From: Aphanomyces cochlioides
Taxonomy: Eukaryota > Oomycota > Saprolegniomycetes > Saprolegniales > Verrucalvaceae
DNA length: 64,000 nt
Direction: 5' to 3'
Assembly: GCA_019828595.1 (NCBI GenBank)
Contig: JAHQRK010000002.1
Location: forward strand, 3,472,001 to 3,536,000
Made by a program: the position numbers and the translations under genes. The notes below the pieces were generated by a model. That model worked only from the letters and a program-made list of their open reading frames with translations, did not search any database and was not told the DNA's origin. Positions 1 to 9,986 of this stretch are shown one piece after another (positions within the stretch are counted from its first letter, which is position 1; every line of letters begins with the position of its first letter).

Positions 1-30
1 TTACCCAAATCATACAAAACCACAAAAGCG

Positions 31-1135
31 ATGAAGACTGAATTTGATACCCAGCCTGTCTCGATTTGTCCGAGTCAAATAGATCAGCAAGAAGCTGTCG
101 TTGAAACAATTGGTCATGAAAATTCTTACCATGACAATAATGCAGGCGACGCAATGCAGGTACAGAACAGAAATATTGCAGAAATATCGATTTCTAATGT
201 TTACATAGGGACATATGGTCCAGTCTGGTGGATTCAGCGAAGTAGAGCACATTGACGAATTACTAGCAAATATTTCCATGACATCCATTAATCAACGGGC
301 CAAGCTGCAAGAGATTGTGAAGACCTCGAGTACCTGCGTCTTAATTATTTGCACCTTACTGACGGATGAATGTGTAGACCTGATAATAATACCTCAACAC
401 AGTGCAAGGAAATCGACAGCTCTATCAGAGTTGTCGAGTTTCTTGCACCGAATTGCGTCTGGCGATGAAGAAATTCTCGTGGACCAAATGGCCTCTGCGC
501 TTAACCAACTGCTTTTGCACACAGAACAAGTGGCACAAGAATGGAGGAAGGTTATGAGAACCACGAAGGGTGCCGTTGCAAGAACGTCTCAACGAGAAGA
601 TTCACCGCATGTTGTTTCCCCACCTGGAGTAACCTCGTTGAAAGAATCGAGAAGAGAACATTGTCGTCGCCGAAATCGTCATGACGAGCTCGCTGATACT
701 TTGCAACAAATTGTGCTTCCATTTCGAGAATATTTGTACCCACCGGATTTTGAAGAAGGCATGTGTTCTCCGAGAAATGAGGATTCAAACGACGTCATAA
801 ACATACCACGCGATAAGTTTCAACGAGATCCACGGCGACGCAATCGAAAGAATGGTTTGCTCGGGCGACCTGTTTTACTTTTCAATGGGATGGGAGGTGT
901 GATTCGTTTTGCAGGGTCAACAAAATTTGCGAACGGAAATTTGTATGGCATCGAGTTGCATGAACCACTAGGAAAACACAATGGAACTATTGATGGTATG
1001 GCATTTGTATCTTTTTGCAGCTCATTAACTGTAGGAGTGGTTTATTTCACATGTCAAAAAAACAACCCTCGCATCTCGCCTCCTTTGCTGTACGGCGTAT
1101 TCGTTCGAGAAACACAAATCAAGAAATGGCTTTGA
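31..1135 (+). CDS. CAP-Gly domain protein (3 exons)
   Basis: The likely model joins 31-159, 209-995 and 1035-1135 (888 nt, 295 aa). The intron at 160-208 is 49 nt with a CTAAT branch-like motif, and the one at 996-1034 is 39 nt. Removing the second intron restores a classic CAP-Gly stretch near the C terminus: GVIRFAG, then FANGNLYGIELHEPLGKHNG, then TIDGVVYFTC and YGVFVR. CAP-Gly domains bind the acidic C-terminal tails of tubulin and EB proteins, so a microtubule-associated role is inferred. The N-terminal two thirds (basic, with many Arg/Ser/Glu) is not recognised. A further in-frame 48-nt intron may lie near 328-376. The frame is open to base 1, so the true start could be further upstream. 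It converges on the next gene with 58 bp between stops. Confidence 0.75.
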
Positions 1136-1193
1136 CATTGCATCAAGATCTTGTCAGCTCAATTGCCCTCACATAATATATCTTTGAAATGTT

Positions 1194-2867
1194 TTATGTG
1201 TTTGGGTTAGGCTCCTTCGAACCTGACAGGCGTCGGATGGCATAAAGAGGCAATCCGATGATGAGCAATATCAATTGGAACGCAATAGCAATCAAGCCCG
1301 ATGGTGTCAGTTGAGTAACAAGAATAAAAGTGGACCACCGTACAATGAGCCCAAACGGAAACGACCAATCCCAAGTGTAATAAACAACCAAAGCTCCGAA
1401 TATACTCGGAAATAATCCAATCACCAGGGCTCCGTACCGATTCGACTCTATCCAGGTTTCATAACGAGACCATAAAGCTTGTGGAATCATGCGAACGATA
1501 AATATCCGGCAAACATGGAGTAATTCAGCAGATATTTGGAATGAAAGAGTCAAGAGTGCGAGCACAATGTCCACGAAAAAAAGGGCAACTACCATGAAAA
1601 GGCTGCTGTACGAATCCTATAATTCTGTATGTGAGGTCTTACATCAAATCAATAGCGCTATATACCCAACAATAGAAAACCAAAATGATTTTGTTGATGA
1701 GCGACATCACTGACCTAACACAATTCTCAATGGTTGGATGTTGATGCAGTGTTCGTACATTATTCTATCCAAGGCTGCTTGATCTGCAGCTCCTTGGGCA
1801 AACATTTTGCTCTTTAACGCAAAAACGACGTGAGGAATCACGAGCAACACACCTAACAGACATACAGTCAGTTAGCTGAACATGCACATCCTCACCAATG
1901 GTAATGTAAACAGACATATTAGATCCTGTCGATAAAAGGAGGAGAAGCAACGCCGTAATGTAGCTGTGTGCGTGCCATTCGACGTGAAATGGGCTAATAC
2001 GTTTTGAGAAGACATTAAAACCATGTAGTACTCTTCATTCTGGATTAGAAACCATTGTATCATGCTGCAAAATCCGTCTCGAATCAATTGGCAGGTCGTC
2101 ATGCTTGAAAACGTGATAAATAGTGCCACTGATGCATGAATTGATTCATCATTGTGTAGAGAGAGCATCATACCTGATAAACCCAACCAAGGCCATGAGG
2201 ATGTCCAAATAAAGTACAAGAGGACAATCGAACTTTTGCGGTTGATATCCTACATGTTACCACTGTTCTTGAGGTTTCTTTGTTTTCAATTGGAACACAC
2301 CCGTCGAACGATAGAAAACAATAGTCTTTCCTCCAGATAGAACACCATCATGGCTGCTTGTATGGACAGCTGTTCCTGGGGTGCAATTTGGCCTTGCTTT
2401 GTCTCCATGGCATGGAGAAACAACGCTTGAATGCTGGACACTTCTTCTGAGTTCATTGAGATAGGCGGGATTTCATATTGCGGGAATCTCTGTTGGAATC
2501 GTCGACGAGCATGGACTATATCCTCTTCATCTAACGCGAGCAAAACAGCCTTGTCTTCTTTTGTCTATCACTTGTCATCAAGCTTTTTTTCAATCAAGAT
2601 TGCAACCATCTCTCGCCAAATCGTAATCACGTCGTGTTGGCCTCGTCCAATGACAAATGATGCATCAAACTTCGTCGATTCCTAAGGGTACATAAACGCG
2701 GCACGTTCTAAGTAAGGACTTGCCGGTATTTCGTTATCATTTTCCTTGGCATTCTCGGCTTTTGGTTCTTTTCGTCCATGTATTTTCTTCGGCATTTCGC
2801 CTTTGGCGTTTGCAATTTCAGATTGACTTTTCTGCGATTCAGGGGTTAAGGGGTGCAGGGGCTTCAT
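1194..2867 (-). CDS. Multi-exon integral membrane protein, unknown function
   Basis: Coding pieces lie on the minus strand at about 2867-2700, 2680-2560, 2543-2290, 2250-1870 and 1595-1194, separated by short non-coding gaps; exact splice sites were not fixed. The start at 2867 (ATG, MKPLHPLTPE) opens a Lys/Glu-rich soluble N terminus. The middle has an acidic helical part containing HARRRFQQRFPQYEIPP. The C-terminal half has several hydrophobic segments, such as ALFITFSSM, ALVIGLFPSIFGALVVYYTW and LIAIAFQLILLIIGLPLYAI, consistent with about 5-6 membrane spans. The family was not recognised. Its ATG is only 34 bp from the Fis1 ATG on the other strand, so both probably share one bidirectional promoter. 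Confidence 0.6.
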
Positions 2868-2901
2868 GTGACGCTTTTTTGTGAAGGGTTTAAGGGTTTA
2901 G
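2868..2901. promoter_or_regulatory. 34-bp divergent promoter/5' spacer
   Basis: This is the whole space between the ATG of the minus-strand membrane-protein gene (2867) and the ATG of Fis1 (2902). It holds a T-run and a GGGTTTAAGGGTTTAG stretch. Promoter function is inferred from position only; both 5' leaders must be extremely short, or transcripts must start inside the opposite gene. Confidence 0.4.
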
Positions 2902-3462
2902 ATGGATCAATCAAACATCACGATTTTAGTTGTACTGGACACATCCCAAGTGAGAGCGAGGATGAAGGACACGTCTGTCGGTCCAAGCGATCTCCCGCTT
3001 GATTTGGCGTCAGCTCGAGAGAGATACCTAGCAGAACAAGAAAAAGACACACCGAATCCATCGGTCAAGTTTGTTTACGCCAAGGCGCTCACATGCGACG
3101 AAAAACGTGAGAACAAGATTCGAGGGATTGGACTTCTCAAAGGTACACAATGAGCAGAGATTGTGTTGAGGACGAATTTTGACCATAATGCATGTATAGA
3201 TATGCTTGATGAAGCACGAATCAACAAAGTCGAATGTCTCTACTACCTTGCGTCTACATACTTTGATATGGGTGACTCGTCAAACAGTCGAAAGTATTGT
3301 GAATTACTCCTTCGCCTCGATCCAACCCACAAGAAAGCGATTGAACTTCACAGATACATTCGAGAAAACATGAAGAAAGACGGTGCAATTGGTCTTGGAC
3401 TTGCAGCCGGCGCTGTTGTGATTGTTGGTATCGCATTAAAGTTTTTACTCCACAAGAAATGA
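2902..3462 (+). CDS. FIS1: Mitochondrial fission 1 protein (Fis1), 2 exons
   Basis: Joining 2902-3142 and 3200-3462 removes a 57-nt GT..AG intron and gives 504 nt, 167 aa. Fis1 is a tail-anchored outer-membrane protein of mitochondria and peroxisomes that helps recruit the division machinery. Visible family features are a TPR-like helical bundle (SVKFVYAKALTC..KIRGIGLL, then ECLYYLASTYFDMGDSSNSR), the KYCELLLRLDP helix, and a C-terminal single membrane anchor AIGLGLAAGAVVIVGIALKF ending in a short basic tail LLHKK, as typical for this family. Length is slightly above the usual 150 aa because of a longer N terminus. The start is ATG; the first 35 residues have no clear family counterpart. Confidence 0.9.
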
Positions 3463-3671
3463 ATCCCCATCCTCCATTATCTTTGATGTTTGATTCCTCA
3501 TCGTACGTGTGACCGATGGGATACACAATTGGAGCACTAGTCTTTCAGCGGATCAAAACCAAGCATATTCAATGGGGAGCAGAGATTATGGCTTCAGATG
3601 TGATTCAGCTTTACTTGTGCTTGGAAGAAGTTACAATTGCAGAGACCATCCTACAAGGAGAGGATAAATTT

Positions 3672-4205
3672 TCAGGCCATGGGACCGACGATGGCATACC
3701 AGAACATGCCATAAATTATTTGAACCCCATAGAAAAGTGTCTTGCCAATTGCTTCGTATCTTGAGGCCTTGAGATGCTTGAATCGTAGGATTTCAGTTGG
3801 GTCCAAGAGATGTTCATTGCGCATAAACCTGGGAGAGAAGGTCATTTTAACTAAAACGAGTTTCTTCGTACTTTCGCCCGATCCAAACCGCAAGCGGGAC
3901 GTTCAAAATTAACACAACAGCCGACATGCCCATCGTAGCCACCCAAAGCAACACGCCAAGCGCAATCATCTCAGGAACTAAAGGTTGTTTAGATATGGAT
4001 TCATGTCACCACCGTACCGACTAAACGGTTGAGCCGTTTGCACACATCTGCAGGGTTTAAATGGTCGAGTTCGAGCTCATCCAAGGTAATCAACTACTCA
4101 GAATTCAAGGGAGAGATAGAGGCAGCTTCATACCCAGTAACCATTCACGAACGTGAGCGCAACGATCAAGATGAAGCTGATGACCGCACAAAAGACTTCG
4201 AACAT
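3672..4205 (-). CDS. CNIH: Cornichon-family ER cargo receptor, 4 exons
   Basis: Read on the minus strand as exons 4205-4134, 4093-4018, 3977-3872 and 3828-3672, with introns of 40, 40 and 43 nt. All splice phases agree, giving 411 nt and 136 aa. Cornichon proteins sit in the ER and load membrane cargo into COPII vesicles. The product starts MFEVFCAVISFILIVALTF, continues with the family core LDELELDHLNPADVCKRLN and LVVPE, then LNVPLAVWIGRKF, LLDPTEILRFKHLK and a C-terminal segment TLFYGVQIIYGMFWYAIVG. This matches the family layout (the D-E-L then N-P-x-D-x-C motif, N-x-P-L, D-P-T-x-I) and the usual length of about 140 aa. Without splicing it looks like unrelated tiny ORFs. Confidence 0.9.
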
Positions 4206-5049
4206 ACTGGAAGTGTGGGCAATGACATGGAGGCAAAGATATTGAATTAAAAACAATCAATCGTATTTTCTAATACAAATGTCGTATTATATGTAGAATT
4301 TTAGTATTTAATTTATAGTTTAAAAAACACATGGGGATTTGAAATTATCGACTTGATATTATTAATTATAGTTGATGTTTTCAAATTGCACAGGAGTGTA
4401 AACTTTACGTCAAGAAACTGATACTGATTGTAGGAGGAAACAGGTCAACTTATTCTAGCACCGTTCTGAAAGTCCCTACTCAACGACAGCTGAAATGCAT
4501 CGCTTTTCTGCATCTATTCTTGCCAACTGCTGTCCGACCCCATCGACGCTCATCGACGCTAATACTGGTTCTATTATTGAGCAGAGCAATGCCTGCGATG
4601 TTGGATTCTGGTTGATAAATGAATATACACTTTACGTAATTCACTGCTTTACTCACAACAGCGCGATTATTAACAAATGATTGGTGAGGCGGCGATGAGG
4701 ATTGCAAGAGCTATTTCATCCCTGCACACTTCGTTCGAAATAAAAAGGAATCGCATGCGGGATCTTCTGTCATCGAGGAGATACAATCGTTGTTGCGAGG
4801 TTACGTGCTTTTTTAAAACTGGACACAAAATAGATCAGAGATTTAAAAGCATGTTGAAATTCCACTTATTTAAAAATGTATTAAATTGCTCCACTTATTC
4901 CATGTAATTTTGAATTTGCATATTTTTAAAAGATCAGGAATTTGAGTTTGAATTACAATGCAAATATAAATTTTGGTATTTAATACAATGTTTTAAATTG
5001 AACTGCAAAATTAGACCGCAGACGTTATTCAAGTACAGCTGTAGGAACA
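4206..5049. other. 844-bp AT-rich intergenic region
   Basis: This lies between the divergent cornichon and Tudor-like genes. It is A+T-rich, especially 4250-4400 and 4850-5030, with short ORFs on both strands that lack family features or splice support. It probably holds both promoters. No RNA gene or repeat was recognised. Confidence 0.5.
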
Positions 5050-7740
5050 ATGGAGGAGGAGAAGGAAGCGCCGCCGCTTCATCTGAGCTCTGACAAACGG
5101 CGTCCCCCTGGCCCCCAGAACCACGAAGAACAAGAAATCGCATCGCCGCAAATACGTAAAGGGTATGAAGGACGTGTCAGCGTGATACAAGACCGACATG
5201 CAGGGCAAGGCAACAGCTCGGAGACCGAGTCGGAAACTGATCAAAAATCTTACACTGAACAAGATGCCGTTCCTCCGGCGGCAACTCATGAAAGGCACGA
5301 GAGAAAACCTTCAAGTGGATCTGGCGAGCAGCACGGCTTTCGTGAACGGAAGGACTCCGACATTGATCGCGCCGGATCAGTCTTGAGTAGTTTGCTCACA
5401 CGTCCAGGTATCAATTCGGACAGCCAGACATCAGCTGCCACTGGTGCGATGCAATATGGATCTCGATATACCACCGATAATGCTGAACCGGCCCGTCATA
5501 ACCCTGAAACGATGATGAACAATCAGGAAGGTGTGTCCAATGACGGAGCGCACAACTCCAAAGATGTTCGCCTTCCCGCTCTGGCGATAAAGTCTGGTAC
5601 GAGTTTACCCGGCGGTGGATTTCTAAGACATGGTCTTCCCCCTGCCAATTTACAAAGTCAGCCGCAGCAGCAACAGCTGCAGCGTGATGCCAGCCCAATG
5701 GTGTCCAATGCAATTGCAACTGCTGAGATGTCCAATCGTCCAAGACCCGAAGTGCATCCATCAAACAACCGAGGGTGGAATCCCGCGAGACCTCACAATC
5801 TTGAAAACGGTGAGCAAACAAACTCTCCAAACCGCCCGCCTTCTTATGAGTCAAAATTGCATGTATCGACAACCCGCGAAGATTACGATTATCCCACTTA
5901 TCAACCTCCGGAATCGTTTGTGGGGCAGCGCATAGCAAAAACATTTGCTGGCCACGGTCGTTTTGTCGGCCAGGTACGTACGACAATCTGTGTACTTGCG
6001 TGATTTAATTGAATATTTATCCACTAGGTCGTCAAGTACAATGCACAAACGGAATTATTTACCGTTGTATATGCTGATGGTGACACGGAAGAACTCACAC
6101 GTGAAAACACTATGAACTTATTGATCGAGGACAAACGCATTCAGCAAAACAAACCGCGAGAAACCATTCGACGACCTCAGACAACTACTGACCATCCAGG
6201 ATTTAATACCGCGCCGTCGCAGCAACAATCGCTAGTTGCCTCAGCTCAAACCCCCCTTCCTGTGTCTGAACGAGGTATATTGATAGCTATGCAGAATTCC
6301 ATTTAATGGTCTCTTGATGTAGAAATGGAGATTTTAAACACTTTGTTCGAAAAGCATGCATGGCCGGTGCTCTCTGAAAACGGTTGGAAATCAGAAGTCC
6401 GCGGATCATCTTATTATTTTTACCCCTCGTGGTCTGGCAAAAACACGAGAGAGCCTGACTATTTCAACTCTGTCTTGAGTACGATGAAATATATTGCCAT
6501 GCACGGAGACCTGCTCCGCATGTGTTTTCCCGTCGAAGTTCATGCGACGATATTTTCCATCTTGGAACCAACCAGAAACAGCGTGGCACCTCCTAAACGA
6601 ATGGCTGAAGATGTGTCTCAACAGCAACCATTGCAACAACCACCGTCTATGAAACGTATCAAAGCCGAGTCACCACACCACCATCCTCGTGCCGACGCGC
6701 CTTTTGCTCGTCGCCTTGAGCAACCATATTATGGAGAAGGACCACCGCAACAACAGCCATATCGTGAAGCGTATCCCAACGACATGGCGCGTCGTCCTGC
6801 ACCCGCTGAACACCCTGTGAGTAGCCACGCTAACCATCCATATGCTCGTCAAGAGGAAGATGCTTTTAACCGAGGGCCTCCTCGTGCTTACGCCCCATCG
6901 CCTCAAAGGCCCATTTCTCCCACGAGTAAAAATGGTGCTCTGAGGTACTCGGCCCCCCGTAATCCCCACTATCGCGAAGAGGCGTTTGAACCACCACGAC
7001 AACATCAACAGCATCCTATGGGACCAAATGTATACACCGGTCCTCCTCAGATGAGTCAACCGCAATCTCCTCGCCGCATGCAGAGTGAAATGAAAATGAC
7101 ATCGCGACCTCCGATGCAACAGCACCATCATTACCCTTCGTCAAATCAAGATAGCCGCCCTATGTCGAGTCAATCTCCGTCAATTCATCATCACTCTCAC
7201 CAACATCACCCGTCTGTCGTTTTGAACAATTCGGCTCGACAGGATGTAAGATACACTCAGCCACCGCCACCACGTCCACTTGGACAAAGAGCCAACACAA
7301 TTTCCATGTCAGATTTGGATAAGAGCGCCCCAACACAAAGCGTGGGAGGTGGACGACCACAACTCCCAGACCATGCAGCTCCACGCATACGTATGTTCGC
7401 AAATGAACAGCCCCTTCCAGCTGTGGCACCACCGCCAGCGTATCCTCGGATTCGTCGCGAATGGGATGATCGATATGGTGCTCCTGAAGACCCAAATGCG
7501 TCGTCGTCGGCCTATCGACAGCAAGAAGCTCCTCCCCCTGCGCAAGATCGTATGTATCCATCGGATCGATACGGATCTGCACCATCCAATCCACCCGACG
7601 CGTATTATGACCCCCATCATGCGGCGCAACAAAATCAACGAGGATTCCATGCAAGATTGGAACCCTTTCAGAGAGGACCTGACCCATCCACAAATCCAGA
7701 TCGCGTTCATGACTACCAATACAATCGCCGACTTCAATAG
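5050..7740 (+). CDS. Pro/Gln/His-rich protein with Tudor-like module (3 exons)
   Basis: Joining 5050-5973, 6028-6274 and 6323-7740 removes introns of 54 and 48 nt and gives 2589 nt, 862 aa; all phases agree. Residues about 288-340 form a Tudor/chromo-like small barrel: VGQRIAKTFAGHGRFVGQ, VVKYNAQTELFTVVYADGD, EELT. This pattern is common in plant and oomycete chromatin proteins. A second module at about 391-450 (ILNTLFEKHAWPVLSENGWK, YYFYPSWSGK, DYFNSVLSTMKYIA) resembles a domain often found with such modules in stramenopiles. The rest is low complexity, rich in Pro, Gln, His and Arg, as in disordered nuclear regulators. A chromatin or transcription role is inferred; no catalytic motif is seen. 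The start ATG follows a stretch with stops in frame. Confidence 0.75.
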
Positions 7741-7869
7741 AGCGCTTGGCTTCGAACGCAAGTATGTGTAACCACAAATTACCACAAAAGTTGAAATAAT
7801 CTTTTGTTATTCATCTACTAGTACTCCTCTTAACACTTAAGACGAGGGCAACTTATGCTCATAATTGCG

Positions 7870-9546
7870 CTATTTACGAAGGAATCGACTCGTTTCTTTC
7901 CACATCAGTGGCAAGAGGCAGGTACACGAGAGGAAACCACCAACTTCTAACAATATGAATACTTTGTCCCAACTGCATTCAAGGACTCCATGGACAGGAT
8001 GGCAGTTGGCCAAATAGCCAACTAAATATTGGACGACAGCCGCGCCAACACTTCCTGTTCCGTCAATAATTCCCGTTACGGTAGCCAGAGCAGCGGTATT
8101 TTCACGAAGTGATTCATGCGTGCCCAAGTCGGCTGAAATGGCCGTGCTGATTAAGTTGGCAGGACCTCCCAATAGAAATCCGCTGGATAACAATAAGATT
8201 GTGATTCCACTGCGTGAAGCGCTCTTGAATAAATGCAGCATGCCCCTGAATTCGATCATTCAAAATTTTTTCATAATATATCACTTACGTGGCACTAGCA
8301 AGCATGGCAAACACAATCGGGGATCTCATGCCAGTTCTATCCGTGAGATATCCACCGAGAAAGCCACCAAAGATTTGGCCCACGTCGTACAACATCTAGA
8401 GAGTTCGTCAGGTGCAACAAGAGGTCTAGAAACACATACAGAATACAGATCCGCAGTTGAATCGTCCATGTTGAGGTGGATTTTCAAGTAGAATGGAAGC
8501 CAAAAAAACATAGCATAATTCACTGCTTTCAGACAGGCATACGAAAGCGCGTAAGGAATAACCTTCGATAATAAGCTTGCAACGTGGTAACAAAACGGGG
8601 ACGTACTCCTGGAATGAGCCACGCACGCCAAAACGAAATCCCTTTGCGCTTGGATTGATTCGACTCGAGCAATGTGTTCATATCAACACCATCGCCATTG
8701 CTGAAGCCAATATATTTGCGTTGCTGGGGCTCAGGCTTCAAAAATATAAGGGTCAGAAGACCATATAGCGTTAACAGCACTCCAACTACAGTCATTGCGA
8801 CTTTCCAAGCAATTGTCTTGTCAGGGATCGCAATATACATTAAAGCAACCACAGCAGTGCCCAAGATATTGCCAGCCGAGGCGTTTGCACTCCATAGGCC
8901 CATCACAGCTATGTAAGCGGATCAAATTTATTCGGAGTAGAGTGTGTTTACCTCCACGCTCCCTCTTTTCAAACCAATTGCCCCTAGAAAGTGAATAGAA
9001 AATCATCACACTTGAATTTTACATGACAGCAACGTTAGCTGGCCAGCCAACAGACTGAATAAGTCCATTCAATGCCCATAAAAAGGCATATACGCCGAGA
9101 GAATGTATCCCAGAAAATGCTGCAGCCCCAAAGAGCAGCATGATCATGGCTGTGACGATCATCCCTGCGCCAAGAAGCTTTCTCAGGTCAAATCTGTCAC
9201 CAAGAGCTCCGCTAGAGTTCATCGTGAAAAGACTCCTGAGCATGAGAAAAGATTACCTGATATACAGCCCACATCCATAGAAAGACATGAACAGTGTATC
9301 CATGAGGCCGTACATCTTGCCTTGCTCAGTCCTTGGAAAAAACGCAGACTCCATCCACTCTTCTTTGCTCATTTCACTCTTGATGGCAGAGAATGACTTC
9401 CGGGAGACGTGGAACATTGCATAGCTGAAGAATGTCAAGATAAATACAACAATCTTCTTCCCACGACTACTTCTCATTGTCGTCGGCCCAAAAGATCCGA
9501 AATGCCAAACAAAATGTCGATGATGTGAATGATGAAAATGAATCAT
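7870..9546 (-). CDS. SLC37-type sugar-phosphate/phosphate exchanger (MFS)
   Basis: Minus-strand exons cover about 9546-9253, 9243-9019, 8906-8580, 8570-8430, 8390-8290 and 8259-7870; boundaries are approximate. The product is a 12-span major-facilitator protein. The first span carries ILTFFSYAMFHVSRKSFSAI, the SLC37/GlpT hallmark, followed by the loop-2/3 motif GALGDRFDLRKLLGAGM. Later segments include GLWSANASAGNILG, AMFFWLPFYLKIHLNM, a second MFS loop FGGFLGGYLTDRTG, and GVLLTLYGLLTLIFLKPEP. SLC37 members exchange glucose-6-phosphate or glycerol-3-phosphate for phosphate, in animals across the ER membrane. Membrane location here is unknown. The start is the ATG at 9546, with 9477 (MRSSRGKK) as an alternative. 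It converges with the Tudor-like gene, 129 bp apart. Confidence 0.8.
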
Positions 9547-9986
9547 AAATAAGAAATCCTCATTTAACAATTTTTCAATTTGGGTTTTTCTGCATTCCCG
9601 CCCCGAGTTGACCGCAACATGTAATGTTGCAGTCAATTGCGATTATTCATAACTCTGGCAACGCGACTCTTCTGTTCTTCTTTTCATTGAAGTCTGATCA
9701 ACCAAAATGTCAATGAGGCCCTTGAGGGATTTTGTCGTAATTGGATTCCTCCGATATTAAATTTTCTGATGTCAAACGACGAACCAAACCTACGTGAGTT
9801 TACATTAGCCTTTTAAGGGCTCTCATAGTAATTCTTCTAATTTGGTGAAATGGTTTGCAATTGAGTCAGTCCACATTTTAGCTTCTCATATCTTTCATTT
9901 TTATTTACTACTTTCCTTCACATTGAAATTAGAGCAACGAGTGATTTAACCAGTCTGTTGAGGAAAAATGTATTTTATTTTGTACT
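9547..9986. other. Intergenic region, SLC37 5' end to cullin 3' end
   Basis: Both flanking genes are on the minus strand, so this should hold the cullin terminator and the transporter promoter. No coding signal, RNA gene or repeat was recognised. Confidence 0.4.

Noticed and set aside
4480..4907. Short ORFs between the cornichon and Tudor-like genes
   Set aside because: Overlapping frames on both strands in A+T-rich DNA with no domain or splice support.
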